In this document: piece after piece, positions 26,205 to 35,661 of the stretch
Layout of the letters: every line of letters begins with the position of its first letter
Numbering within the stretch: position 1 is the first letter of the stretch
Assembly: GCF_024138395.1 (NCBI RefSeq)
Contig: NZ_JAMYDU010000011.1
Coordinates: 1 to 64,000 of the forward strand
Direction of reading: 5' to 3'
DNA: 64,000 nt
DNA from: Pseudomonas mandelii
Lineage (GTDB): Bacteria; Pseudomonadota; Gammaproteobacteria; Pseudomonadales; Pseudomonadaceae
Translations under genes and position numbers: made by a program
The notes under the pieces: model-generated
Database searches by the model: none
Seen by the model: only the letters and a program-made list of their open reading frames with translations
Told to the model about the DNA's origin: nothing

Positions 26205-27746
26205 TCACACCGGCTGCAACTTGCGCTCAAACACCCCCACCCCATCCAGATCCCGCAACACCACACTCATCTCCCCCGTCTGCCCATCGATATTCACCTC
26301 GCCAAAAAACTGAAACCCGGCAAACGGCGAGGTGTTCTGCGCCTGTGGTGCCTTCTGGAACACCACTTCGGGGCCGAAGGTTTTATCCAGCGTATTCGGC
26401 CCGAAGCTCCCCGCATTCAGCGGCCCCGCGACAAACTCCCAGAACGGTTCGAAGTCCTGAAACGCGGCGCGGTCGGGGTGGTAATGGTGCGCTGCGCAGT
26501 AATGCACATCCGCCGTGAGGAAGACGAAATTACGCACCTGCTGCGCCCGCAGAAAACCGAGCAATTCAGCGATTTCCACTTCACGGCCCTGAGCCGGGCC
26601 TGAATTACCATTGGCCACCGCTTCCCAACGCGCCACACCGGGGCTGACTTCGCCATCGGGCACGCCGAGGCCGATGGGCATGTCGGCGGCAATGACTTTC
26701 CATTGGGCTTGGGAGCCTTTCAATTCACGTTTGAGCCAATCCAATTGTTCGCGACCGAGAAACGCTTTGGCAGCACCCAGGTTGTCGTCATTGGCTTGGC
26801 GATAACTGCGCATGTCGAGCACGAATACATCCAGCATCGGCCCATAACTCAGCTTGCGATAAATCCGCCCGCCGTCATCGGCACTCTGCAAACGCATCGG
26901 CGCATATTCCAGCCAGGCCTGGCGTGCGCGGCCCACCAGGCTGTGGATATCTTTGCTCTTGTAGCGCTCATCCAGTTGCTTGCCCGGCGACCAGTTGTTC
27001 ACCACTTCGTGGTCGTCCCATTGCCAGATCTGCGGCACTTCGGCGTTGAAACGGCGGATGTTTTCGTCCATCAGGTTGTACCGATAATTGCCGCGATAGT
27101 CGTCGAGGGTTTCGGCGACTTTGCTCTTGGCTTCGCTGGTGATGTTGCGCCACACCCGGCCGCTCTTTGTTGTGAGCTGCGCAGGTACGGGACCGTCGGC
27201 GTAGATGGTGTCGCCGCTATGGATAAAAAAGTCCGGCAGGCGCAGACGCATGGCTTCGTAGATGCGCATGCCGCCGATGTCCGGGTTGATGCCGAAGCCC
27301 TGGCCGACCGTGTCGCCACTCCAGACGAACCGAATATCCCGCCGCGTTGTTGGCACACTGCGCAGATGACCGAACCAGGGTTCACTGGCGACACCGCTCT
27401 GGGCGTCTTCGAACGTCACGCGGTAGAAAATCGCCTGATCGGCGGGTAGGCCAGTGAGCTCGACTCGGGCAGTGAAATCGGAGCGGGCATCGGCCAATGG
27501 CGAGACGAATCGACGAGGGTTACTGAACAGGCTGCGCGTGTCCCATTCCACCACCATCCGCGCCGCACGGTCGCTACGGCTCCAGATCATTGCCCGGTCG
27601 CCCAGCAGGTCGCCGGACTGCACGCCATCGGTGAGTTGCGGCCGATCCTTGACCGAAGCAATCACCGCCGGCGCCAGGCCAGGCATCAACAGCCCGGCCC
27701 CGACGGCTTGCATGACACGACGGCGGCCGAGGTCGAATTCGCTCAT
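26205..27746 (-). CDS. phoD: Alkaline phosphatase D (PhoD), Tat-exported
   Basis: A 513-residue periplasmic or secreted phosphodiesterase/phosphomonoesterase of the PhoD family, which uses Fe3+ and Ca2+. The N-terminus has a twin-arginine signal (GRRRVMQAVGAGLLMPG), indicating export folded with its metals. Metal and active-site motifs are VWSGDTVGQGFG, HSGDTIYADGP, WDDHEVVNNW and LTADVHYCAAHHYHP. The start at 27746 follows AGGGAG; the 47 in-frame codons upstream cross a REP arm and are rejected. Such enzymes are usually phosphate-starvation induced, but I saw no clear Pho box in the short upstream gap. I do not remember a phoD here in PAO1. Confidence 0.92.
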   Translation of the reverse strand: MSEFDLGRRRVMQAVGAGLLMPGLAPAVIASVKDRPQLTDGVQSGDLLGDRAMIWSRSDRAARMVVEWDTRSLFSNPRRFVSPLADARSDFTARVELTGLPADQAIFYRVTFEDAQSGVASEPWFGHLRSVPTTRRDIRFVWSGDTVGQGFGINPDIGGMRIYEAMRLRLPDFFIHSGDTIYADGPVPAQLTTKSGRVWRNITSEAKSKVAETLDDYRGNYRYNLMDENIRRFNAEVPQIWQWDDHEVVNNWSPGKQLDERYKSKDIHSLVGRARQAWLEYAPMRLQSADDGGRIYRKLSYGPMLDVFVLDMRSYRQANDDNLGAAKAFLGREQLDWLKRELKGSQAQWKVIAADMPIGLGVPDGEVSPGVARWEAVANGNSGPAQGREVEIAELLGFLRAQQVRNFVFLTADVHYCAAHHYHPDRAAFQDFEPFWEFVAGPLNAGSFGPNTLDKTFGPEVVFQKAPQAQNTSPFAGFQFFGEVNIDGQTGEMSVVLRDLDGVGVFERKLQPV

Positions 27747-27810
27747 GGTGTTCTCCCTGAAAAAGGAAAACTTAAGCATGGCCGTGTGAATCAGGCATGA
27801 CAGATCCTTT

Positions 27811-27900
27811 GTAGGAGCGAGGCTTGCCCGCGAAGAGGCCATAACATTCAATATCAATGTTGAATGAAAAAACGCCTTCGCGGGCAAGCCTCGCTCCTAC
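27811..27900. repeat. REP pair (class A)
   Basis: Inverted arms GTAGGAGCGAGGCTTGCCCG and exact complement, about 90 bases in all, lie between phoD and fruA. Confidence 0.87.
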
Positions 27901-27911
27901 AGGGATTCGTA

Positions 27912-29651
27912 TCAGGCCTTGGCCGGCTCCAGCGCCAACTCCACCGTCTCAGGCCGCTTGAGCACCGAATACGTCACCGCCGTCAGCAAACTCCCGGCGA
28001 CGATCGCCAGCAGATACAACAGCGCATGGTTGATCGCATTCGGAATCAGCATCACGAACAAACCGCCGTGCGGTGCCATGAGTTTGCAGCCGAAATACAT
28101 CGACAACGCGCCGGTCAGCGCGCCGCCGGCGATGCTCGCCGGAATCACCCGCAGCGGGTCTTTCGCCGCAAACGGAATCGCCCCTTCAGAGATAAAGCAC
28201 AGCCCCAGCACCAGCGCCGCTTTACCGGCCTCGCGTTCAGTCTGGGCGAACTTGCGCCGGGCGATGAACGTGGCGATGCCCAGGCCAATCGGCGGCACCA
28301 TGCCGGCAGCCATGGTCGCGGCCATCGGTGCATAACTTTGTGACGCCAGCAGCCCCACCGAAAACGCGTAAGCCGCTTTGTTGATCGGCCCGCCGAGGTC
28401 GACGCACATCATGCCGCCCAGCAACACACCCAGCAGAATGGCGTTGGTGGTGCCCATGCTGTCGAGGAAATGCGTGAGCCCCGCGAGCATCCCGGCCACC
28501 GGTTTGCCGACCACATAAATCATCACCAGACCGGTGAACAGACTCGCCAGCAACGGAATGATCAGGATCGGTTTCAGTGCCTCAAGACTTTGCGGCAAAC
28601 GCGCATAGCGATTGATCGCCTGGGCCGCATAACCGGCGATGAAACCGGCAATGATCCCGCCGATAAAACCGGCGCCCAGGGTACTCGCCAGCAAACCACC
28701 AATCATCCCCGGCGCCAGGCCCGGGCGGTCAGCGATCGAGTAGGCGATGTAGCCCGCAAGCAGCGGCACCATCAGTTTGAATGCGGTGTCGCCGCCGATC
28801 TGCATCAGCGCAGCCGCCAGCGTGCCTTCCTCCTTGAACGCAGTGATGCCGAACACGAAGGACAAGGCGATCATCAGACCGCCCGCGACCACCATCGGCA
28901 ACATGTATGACACACCGGTCAGCAGGTGTTTGTAGATGCCGGTCTTCTCTTGCTTGGCCGGGCCTTTGGCGCCGGTCGAAGCGCTTTCCTGCTTGCCTTC
29001 GGCCAAGGCTTTGTTCAACGTCGCTTCGGCCTGTTTCAGCGCTATACCGGTGCCACAGCGGTAGATTTTCTTGCCGGCGAAACGCTCGGTGCCGACTTCG
29101 ATGTCTGCCGCCAACAGCACCACATCGGCATCGGCAATCGCCTCTGCGCTGAGTGGATTGCGCGCGCCAACCGAGCCTTGGGTTTCCACTTGCAGGTCGT
29201 AGCCCAGACGCTTGGCCGCTTGCTGCAAGGCTTCGGCGGCCATGAAGGTGTGGGCGACGCCGGTCGGGCACGCGGTGACAGCCACCAGGCGTGGCGCATG
29301 TTTAACCACGGCAGCCGGCTCGGCGGCGGCTTCGGGCGCGACGTAAACCTCAGCCTCTTCTACGCCACGACGCAGCACCGCTTCGACATCCTGCAGGGCC
29401 TGGGCCGGGGTGCTCTGGAATACGCGTTTACCGACGAACCGCGACATATCCACCGGCGCGCTGGTGACCAGCAACACCCACTCGGCGGCTTCGATGGTCG
29501 CGGCCGACAATTGGCGTTCCGGATGGGCCGCATCAACGACTTCGACACTGGTGCTCCAGCCCTGACGCTGGGCCGCTGCATCGAGCAGACGAGCGCACAG
29601 CACACTGGTGACCATGCCGTTCGGGCAGGCCGTAACAATGGCTAACTTCAT
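27912..29651 (-). CDS. fruA: PTS fructose transporter subunit EIIB'BC
   Basis: A 579-residue inner-membrane permease that imports fructose and phosphorylates it to fructose-1-phosphate. An N-terminal EIIB' domain (VTACPNGMVTSVL) is followed by the active EIIB with the phospho-cysteine in TACPTGVAHTFMAAEAL near residue 130. A linker rich in Ala, Lys and Glu precedes EIIC from about residue 240, with many membrane helices and the GGPINKAAYAF and SEGAIPFAAKDP motifs. It is last in the operon fruB-fruK-fruA and starts 11 bases after fruK. GAGGG precedes the ATG. Confidence 0.95.
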   Translation of the reverse strand: MKLAIVTACPNGMVTSVLCARLLDAAAQRQGWSTSVEVVDAAHPERQLSAATIEAAEWVLLVTSAPVDMSRFVGKRVFQSTPAQALQDVEAVLRRGVEEAEVYVAPEAAAEPAAVVKHAPRLVAVTACPTGVAHTFMAAEALQQAAKRLGYDLQVETQGSVGARNPLSAEAIADADVVLLAADIEVGTERFAGKKIYRCGTGIALKQAEATLNKALAEGKQESASTGAKGPAKQEKTGIYKHLLTGVSYMLPMVVAGGLMIALSFVFGITAFKEEGTLAAALMQIGGDTAFKLMVPLLAGYIAYSIADRPGLAPGMIGGLLASTLGAGFIGGIIAGFIAGYAAQAINRYARLPQSLEALKPILIIPLLASLFTGLVMIYVVGKPVAGMLAGLTHFLDSMGTTNAILLGVLLGGMMCVDLGGPINKAAYAFSVGLLASQSYAPMAATMAAGMVPPIGLGIATFIARRKFAQTEREAGKAALVLGLCFISEGAIPFAAKDPLRVIPASIAGGALTGALSMYFGCKLMAPHGGLFVMLIPNAINHALLYLLAIVAGSLLTAVTYSVLKRPETVELALEPAKA

Positions 29652-29662
29652 TGCAAACCCTC

Positions 29663-30604
29663 TTATTGTTCTGTCAGGGGGCGCAGGCGCACGCCCTGTT
29701 CGAAGTGCGCCAGTGGCGTGGCGTCACCGATACCGAAACCGATCTGGGTGACGGCCATGGCGGCAATCGCGGTGGCGGTGCGCAAGGTTTGTTCGGGCGT
29801 ATCGGCACTGAGCAATCCGTGCAGCATGCCCGCCAGCAACGAATCCCCCGCACCGACTGTGCTGATCACGCTGACCTTGGGCGGAGTGGCGTGCATGGCC
29901 GAACCGACACTGAACCAGTTCACCCCTTCGGCACCGTCGGAAATCACCACGTGCTCGATGCCTTGTGCATGCAAGCGGCTCGCTGCCTCAGCTTGGGCGC
30001 CCACGGAAACCACCTCGCAACCCAGCGCTTGCGCCAATTCTTCGGTGTTGGGTTTGATCAGCCATGGGCCGGCCGCCAGACCTGCGCGCAAGGCTTCACC
30101 GCTGGTGTCGAGCGCCACTTTCAAACCGCGTTTTTTCAAGCGCTGGATCAACTCCCGCAGCCACTGAGGATTCACGCCACGGGGCAAACTACCGGCCACG
30201 ACGACCGCGTCATGCCCGGGAGCAATCTGGTCGAGACGATCGAGCAAGGCCTGCTGCGCCGCTTCACTGACCCTCGGCCCCGGACCGTTGATGTCGGTGA
30301 TGCGCCCATCGCTTTCCGCCAGTTTGATGTTGCTGCGGGTCTCGCCGGGGACACGGACAAACGCATCGGTAAAACCGCGTTTGGCGAACAGGGTTTCGAA
30401 CGCCTGAAGATTATCTTCCCCGAGAAAACCGCTGACGGTCACCTGATGCCCGAGGTCGGCCAGCACCTGCGCCACGTTCACGCCTTTGCCGGCGGCGTGG
30501 GTGTGCATTTCGTCACTGCGATTGACCTGACCGGGTGCAAGCAGCGGCAACTGAACGGTGAGGTCCAGCGCCGGGTTAAGGGTCAGGGTTAAGATTTTGG
30601 CCAT
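29663..30604 (-). CDS. fruK: 1-phosphofructokinase
   Basis: A 313-residue cytoplasmic PfkB-family kinase that converts fructose-1-phosphate to fructose-1,6-bisphosphate with ATP. The substrate motif is LNPALDLTV...AAGKGVNVAQVLADLG, and the catalytic/anion-hole motif is STVGAGDSLLAGMLHG near residues 245-260. The ATG shares one base with the fruB stop, so it is translationally coupled. It consumes fructose-1-phosphate, the inducer recognised by FruR/Cra in P. putida. Confidence 0.95.
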   Translation of the reverse strand: MAKILTLTLNPALDLTVQLPLLAPGQVNRSDEMHTHAAGKGVNVAQVLADLGHQVTVSGFLGEDNLQAFETLFAKRGFTDAFVRVPGETRSNIKLAESDGRITDINGPGPRVSEAAQQALLDRLDQIAPGHDAVVVAGSLPRGVNPQWLRELIQRLKKRGLKVALDTSGEALRAGLAAGPWLIKPNTEELAQALGCEVVSVGAQAEAASRLHAQGIEHVVISDGAEGVNWFSVGSAMHATPPKVSVISTVGAGDSLLAGMLHGLLSADTPEQTLRTATAIAAMAVTQIGFGIGDATPLAHFEQGVRLRPLTEQ

Positions 30605-33465
30605 TACAGGGCCTCCACTAATGCACGAACTTCGTTCGCACTGCCCAGGGCCAGGGCCTGTTGGGCAAGGGTTTGAGTCTGGGTCAGGCTGAGTTCACGA
30701 ATGCGCGCCTTGACCTCGGCAATGCTGCGGCCCGACACGCTCAACTCATCCACACCCAGGCCCACCAGCACCGGCACTGCCAGCGGATCGGCCGCCAGTT
30801 CACCGCACACGCCGACCCACTTGCCATGAGCATGAGCCGCACGCACGGTGATGTCGATCAGTTGCAGCACCGCCGGATGCAAGCCGTCAGCCTGGGCCGA
30901 CAAGGTCGGATGACCACGGTCGATGGCCAGGGTGTATTGCGTCAGGTCGTTGGTGCCAACGCTGAAGAAATCCACTTCCTTGGCCAGCACCGGCGCCAGC
31001 AAAGCGGCCGACGGCACTTCGATCATGATCCCCAGTTGCAGGTCCGCAACCGGGATTTCCAGGCGCAAACGTTCAGTCATGTCCCGAGCCTGACGCCACT
31101 CATCGACGCTGCCGACCATCGGGAACATGATCCGCAATGGACGGTTGTCCGCCGCTCGCAGCAAGGCGCGCAACTGCGCTTCCATGACCTGCGGACGTTG
31201 CAGGGTCAGGCGAATGCCACGCACGCCGAGAAATGGGTTTTCTTCTTTCGCGATCGGCCAGTACGGCAGCGGTTTGTCACCACCGACGTCGAGGGTGCGC
31301 ACCACCAGCGGTCGGCCGGCCAGGCCATCGAGCACACGACGGTATTCGACTTCCTGAGTCGCCTCGTCCGGCGCTTGCGAGTGGGCCATGAAAATCAGTT
31401 CAGTGCGCAGCAGACCAATGCCTTCGGCGCCCTGCTCCACCGCGCTGGTGACACCGGCGCTTTCGCCGATGTTGGCGAACACTTCCACCGCGTGGCCATC
31501 GGTGGTCAGCGCCGGTTGATGGCGTTGTTCGGCAGCGGCTTTCAAGCGCAGTTCGCGGGTGTCGCGTTCTTCGGTGGCGCGCTGCAAGGTTGCCGCATCG
31601 GCGTCCACATGCAGGCGACCGCGTTGACCATCGATCAACAGCGGCGTGCCCGGTTTCAGCAACAACACGGCAGCACCAGCGCCCACCAGCGCTGGAATAC
31701 CAAGGGCACGCGCGACGATGGCGCTGTGGGCCGTGGCGCCACCGCGAGCGGTGAGAATGCCGGCGACGCGCGCCGGATCAAGGCGTGCCACGTCGGACGG
31801 GCCGACTTCGTCCATCACCAGAATGTACGGCTGCTCTGGTTCGGCCGGCGTTTCGACGCCACTCAATTGCGCCAGCACCCGACGGCCAATGTCGCGCAAG
31901 TCGGCGGCACGTTCGGCGAGCAAGGCGTCCTGCAGCGACTCCTGTTGTTTGGCGGCCGCTTCAATCACCGCCATCCACGCCGCTTCGGCGCTTTCGCCTT
32001 GCTTGAGACGGGTGTCGACTTCGTCGGTCAGTTCCGGGTCGTCGAGCATTTCCTGATGGGTGATGAAAATCTCGCGAATCGCCTTGGACTTGCTGCGCTC
32101 GATCAGACCTTCGATGTCGCGACGCACATCCGCCAACGCTTGCTTGAGGCGTTCGCGCTCGATCGCGGCGGACTCACCACGCAGCGGGTAATCGATGACT
32201 TGCAGCACTTGAATATGCGCCGGGCCGATGGCGATCCCAGGGGCTGCAGCAATCGCCTGAATCAAACTGCCGGAGGCCGGTGCAAGCAGCACTTCGGCGA
32301 CATCGGCGATGACTTCACGCTGTTGGCTCACTGCCGGCAGCGGCTCGATTTCTTCACCGAGGCCTTCTTCGATGGCCGCCAGCAAGGCCGGCAAGGCATC
32401 GGCGGCGATGGTCGGTTCGGCGATGAATTCCAGCACCTGACCGCGACGGGCGCCCAAGCTGAGCAGTTTGCTCAAGCTCTTCACCGACACCGCGCTGTCG
32501 TGGCCATCGACGATGCGCACGCGGATTTCGCCTTCAAAACTTTTCGCCAATTGCGCGAGGATCTTCGCCGGGCGTGCATGCAAACCGTGGGCGTTGGCCA
32601 AGGCAATGCGTGCGCTCGGCCAATCCGCCGGCACTTCACCGCCGAGGACTTCCAGCACGGCGCGGCTGCTGGTGGCACGGCCCAATTCATGACCACGGCC
32701 TTCGATCAGCAACGCGCAAAGGCGTTCGAGCAGCGCTTGATGGGCTTCACCGAGGCTGGCCAGGCAGAACAGCCCGCTCAACGGCTGACCGAGGTAGCGC
32801 ATGGGTTTGTCCGGGGTCACGAACGCCAGGCCCGGACGCTTCACCGTTTGTTCGCTGTGCAGCCACCACAGGCCATCGCCCAGCGGCAGCGCTTCGACCT
32901 GCTGCAAGACGCCGGCAAAACCGTTGCTCACGCAATCGGCCTGACGCAGCAAGCGGGCACCGCGCCAGACCAGTTCTTCGAAGTCATCGGCGGAAACACC
33001 GAGGCCGATCATCTGTGCGTCCAGCGCCAATTCTTGCGGCGCGCCTTGCAGCAGTTTCAGCAAGGCTTCGGCGGAACTGGCTCGGCGCAGGGCCTGGCCC
33101 AGATCGGTTTCACCGAGGGCGCGGGTCAGCAGTTGCAGCAGGCGCAAGTGTTCATCGGATTTGGCGGCGATACCAATCGCCAGATAAACGATCTGGCCGT
33201 CGCCCCAGTCCACACCGTCCGGGAACTGCATCAGCCGCACGCCAGTGGCGAACACCTGATCACGGGTTTCAGGGGTGCCGTGGGGGATGGCAATACCTTG
33301 CCCGAGAAAGGTCGAACCCTGGGCTTCCCGGGCCTGCAAGCCCGCAAGGTAACCGTCGGCCACCAGGCCATCGGTCACGAGTCGGTCAGCGAGTAATTGC
33401 AAGGCGCTGGCTTTATCCACAGCCGACTGGCCCATGGATATCTGCTCTATGGTGAGCTCGAGCAT
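30604..33465 (-). CDS. fruB: Fused PTS EIIA(Fru)-HPr-Enzyme I (FruB)
   Basis: A 953-residue cytoplasmic phosphotransfer chain in one polypeptide. The EIIA domain has its phospho-histidine at H62 (AIPHGTPETRD). An HPr-like domain near residues 285-370 has ANAHGLHARPAK. Enzyme I follows from about residue 405, with the phospho-histidine motif GGATAHSAIVARALGIP, the PEP-binding region FPMVGSVDEWRQARDM and GTNDLTQYTLAIDR. It takes phosphate from PEP and passes it to FruA. GGAG precedes the ATG. In Pseudomonas this is the only sugar PTS in many strains. It is first in the operon, divergent from fruR. Confidence 0.95.
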   Translation of the reverse strand: MLELTIEQISMGQSAVDKASALQLLADRLVTDGLVADGYLAGLQAREAQGSTFLGQGIAIPHGTPETRDQVFATGVRLMQFPDGVDWGDGQIVYLAIGIAAKSDEHLRLLQLLTRALGETDLGQALRRASSAEALLKLLQGAPQELALDAQMIGLGVSADDFEELVWRGARLLRQADCVSNGFAGVLQQVEALPLGDGLWWLHSEQTVKRPGLAFVTPDKPMRYLGQPLSGLFCLASLGEAHQALLERLCALLIEGRGHELGRATSSRAVLEVLGGEVPADWPSARIALANAHGLHARPAKILAQLAKSFEGEIRVRIVDGHDSAVSVKSLSKLLSLGARRGQVLEFIAEPTIAADALPALLAAIEEGLGEEIEPLPAVSQQREVIADVAEVLLAPASGSLIQAIAAAPGIAIGPAHIQVLQVIDYPLRGESAAIERERLKQALADVRRDIEGLIERSKSKAIREIFITHQEMLDDPELTDEVDTRLKQGESAEAAWMAVIEAAAKQQESLQDALLAERAADLRDIGRRVLAQLSGVETPAEPEQPYILVMDEVGPSDVARLDPARVAGILTARGGATAHSAIVARALGIPALVGAGAAVLLLKPGTPLLIDGQRGRLHVDADAATLQRATEERDTRELRLKAAAEQRHQPALTTDGHAVEVFANIGESAGVTSAVEQGAEGIGLLRTELIFMAHSQAPDEATQEVEYRRVLDGLAGRPLVVRTLDVGGDKPLPYWPIAKEENPFLGVRGIRLTLQRPQVMEAQLRALLRAADNRPLRIMFPMVGSVDEWRQARDMTERLRLEIPVADLQLGIMIEVPSAALLAPVLAKEVDFFSVGTNDLTQYTLAIDRGHPTLSAQADGLHPAVLQLIDITVRAAHAHGKWVGVCGELAADPLAVPVLVGLGVDELSVSGRSIAEVKARIRELSLTQTQTLAQQALALGSANEVRALVEAL

Positions 33466-33611
33466 GCTTTCTCCTTTTTGGCGCCGTGTGACGCCAGGTA
33501 TTGTTTTGATTGATTCAGCTTAGGCCCTTGGGAGCGCCTTTTCAGGGGCAGTTTTGGCGGTTTCGCGGCAGAACCGACCAAAGCGACCTATAACGTAGAA
33601 AATACGCCTGC

Positions 33612-33623
33612 TGAAACGTTTAA
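33612..33623. promoter_or_regulatory. FruR/Cra operator between fruB and fruR
   Basis: TGAAACGTTTAA is the exact complement of TTAAACGTTTCA, the Cra operator reported for the P. putida fruB promoter, where fructose-1-phosphate releases the repressor. It lies about midway in the 300-base divergent gap 33466-33765, roughly 145 bases from each start codon. I see no second copy in the gap. Confidence 0.85.
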
Positions 33624-33765
33624 TCTAGAATGTTAGGCACGTTACTCGATAATGTCTCATCCTTGAAGTCCAATTGTCGGATGTGCTGCGACAATGGTCG
33701 CCTGCCGAATCGGGTAGGATTGGCGAAAATGTCGGGCAAGCTCGAATAAATAAGGAAAACCCGGG

Positions 33766-34761
33766 TTGAAACTCAGTGATATTGCACAGTTGGCCGGCGT
33801 CTCCGTGACTACTGCCAGTTATGTCATCAACGGCAAGGCTGAACAGCAACGTATCAGCAGCGCCACCGTCGAGCGCGTGCGGGCGGTGGTCAAACAACAT
33901 GGCTTCACTCCCAACCCTCAGGCCGCCGGGCTGCGCAGTCGGCACACCCGCACCTTGGGGTTCATTCTGCCGGACCTGGAAAACCCCAGTTACGCGCGAA
34001 TCGCCAAATTGCTGGAACAAGGCGCCCGGGCTCGCGGCTATCAACTGCTGATCGCCAGCTCCGATGATGCGCCGGACAGCGAACGGCAATTGCTGCAACT
34101 GTTCCGCGCCCGCCGCTGCGATGCGCTGATCGTCGCCAGTTGCCTGCCGGCCGGTGATGACAGCTACCGTCAGTTGCAGGCCAAAGGCATTCCGATCATC
34201 GCCATCGACCGGGTGATGGAGCCTGAGCACTTTTGCTCGGTGATCAGTGATGATCGCGAAGCCAGTCTGCAGCTTACCCGCAGCCTGCTGGACCCATTGC
34301 CCAAGCAGATCGCGCTGATCGGTGCCCGTCCCGAATTGAGTATCAGCCAGGAACGGGCGGCAGGTTTCAAGGAAGCGCTGAACGGCTTCGAAGGCGAGGC
34401 GCTGATCGAGCACGGCGAGTCGTTCAGCCGTGAGTGCGGCAAACAATTGATGGAGGAATTGCTTCAGCGCCTGGGCCATTTGCCGGATGCGCTGGTGACG
34501 ACATCCTACGTGCTGCTTCAGGGCGTGTTCGATGCCTTGCATGACTTCCCGCTGAAAACCCGCCCGCTACGTCTGGGCACTTTCGGTGATACGCAGTTGC
34601 TGGATTTCCTGCCGCTGCCGGTCAACGCCATGTCCCAGCAGCATCAGTTGATCGCCGACAAGGCACTGCAACTGGCGCTGGCGGCCATTGAACAGGCCGA
34701 TTACCAACCCGGCGTGCAGGCCATCGCGCGGACCTTCAAGCAGCGAATTCATCAGGACTGA
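33766..34761 (+). CDS. fruR: Fructose operon repressor FruR/Cra (LacI family)
   Basis: A 331-residue DNA-binding regulator. The helix-turn-helix is MKLSDIAQLAGVSVTTASYV, then the LacI hinge and a periplasmic-binding-protein-like effector domain (FILPDLENPSYARIAKLLEQG, IIAIDRVMEPEHF). It starts with TTG at 33766, nine bases after AAGGA; no ATG is available at the conserved N-terminus. It is divergent from fruBKA, whose promoter it probably represses until fructose-1-phosphate appears. A TatD-family gene begins three bases after the stop and is likely co-transcribed. Confidence 0.93.
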   Translation: MKLSDIAQLAGVSVTTASYVINGKAEQQRISSATVERVRAVVKQHGFTPNPQAAGLRSRHTRTLGFILPDLENPSYARIAKLLEQGARARGYQLLIASSDDAPDSERQLLQLFRARRCDALIVASCLPAGDDSYRQLQAKGIPIIAIDRVMEPEHFCSVISDDREASLQLTRSLLDPLPKQIALIGARPELSISQERAAGFKEALNGFEGEALIEHGESFSRECGKQLMEELLQRLGHLPDALVTTSYVLLQGVFDALHDFPLKTRPLRLGTFGDTQLLDFLPLPVNAMSQQHQLIADKALQLALAAIEQADYQPGVQAIARTFKQRIHQD

Positions 34762-34764
34762 GCC

Positions 34765-35541
34765 GTGGAACTGATCGACACCCACACTCATCTGGATTTC
34801 CCGGATTTCGACGTGGATCGTCAGGCACTGCTGGCCGAGAGTCGCGCCCTCGGCGTGCGGCGAATGGTGGTGTTGGGGGTTTATCAGGCCAATTGGCAGC
34901 GGGTCTGGGACTTGGTGCAAAGCGATCCCGATCTGCACGCGGCATTCGGTTTGCACCCGGTGTATCTGGATGACCATCGCCCTGAGGATTTGGCCGAACT
35001 GGGTGACTGGCTGACGCGTCTGGCGGGCCATCGGCAGTTATGCGCGGTGGGCGAGATCGGTCTGGATTACTTCATCGAAACCCTGGATCGTGAACGCCAG
35101 CAAGCGCTGTTCGACGCCCAATTGCAACTGGCGGCGGACTTCAATCTGCCGGCGCTGATTCATGTGCGACGCAGCCATGCGGCGGTGATTGCCACGCTCA
35201 AACGGTTTCGCTTGAAACGGGCGGGGATCATTCATGCTTTCGCCGGTAGCCAGGAAGAGGCCCGCGAATACATCAAGCTGGGTTTCAAACTCGGCCTCGG
35301 CGGCGCCGCGACCTGGCCGCAGGCCCTGCGCATGCACCGGGTGCTCGCTGGTTTGCCCGTGGAATCGGTGGTGCTGGAAACCGACTCACCGGACATGGCG
35401 CCCGCCATGTTTCCCGGTCAGCGTAATAGCCCGGCTCATTTGCCGGCGATCTGCGAGGCATTGGCCGCCATCATGGCAATCAGCCCCGAACGATTGGCTG
35501 CTGCCAGCACTGCAAATGCGTGTGAGTTGTTCAACTGGTAG
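34765..35541 (+). CDS. TatD-family metal-dependent hydrolase/DNase
   Basis: A 258-residue cytoplasmic member of the TatD (YjjV-type) amidohydrolase superfamily. Metal ligands are visible: DTHTHLDF at the N-terminus, GEIGLDYF, LIHVRRSH, GIIHAFAGS and ETDSPDMAP. Members have metal-dependent DNase activity. It starts with GTG at 34765, three bases after the fruR stop, with AGGA inside the end of fruR. Which TatD paralogue it is cannot be settled without comparison. It seems unrelated to fructose and may simply share the transcript. Confidence 0.9.
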   Translation: MELIDTHTHLDFPDFDVDRQALLAESRALGVRRMVVLGVYQANWQRVWDLVQSDPDLHAAFGLHPVYLDDHRPEDLAELGDWLTRLAGHRQLCAVGEIGLDYFIETLDRERQQALFDAQLQLAADFNLPALIHVRRSHAAVIATLKRFRLKRAGIIHAFAGSQEEAREYIKLGFKLGLGGAATWPQALRMHRVLAGLPVESVVLETDSPDMAPAMFPGQRNSPAHLPAICEALAAIMAISPERLAAASTANACELFNW

Positions 35542-35551
35542 TAGTCGGACC

Positions 35552-35642
35552 CTGTGGGAGCGAGCTTGCTCGCGATAGCGGTCTAACAGGCAACATCTCT
35601 GTTGAATGTAACGCCGTCATCGCGAGCAAGCTCGCTCCCACA
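35552..35642. repeat. REP pair (class A)
   Basis: Inverted arms CTGTGGGAGCGAGCTTGCTC and complement lie between the convergent TatD and chemoreceptor genes. Confidence 0.86.
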
Positions 35643-35661
35643 GGTAATCCGGTTCGTGGCA

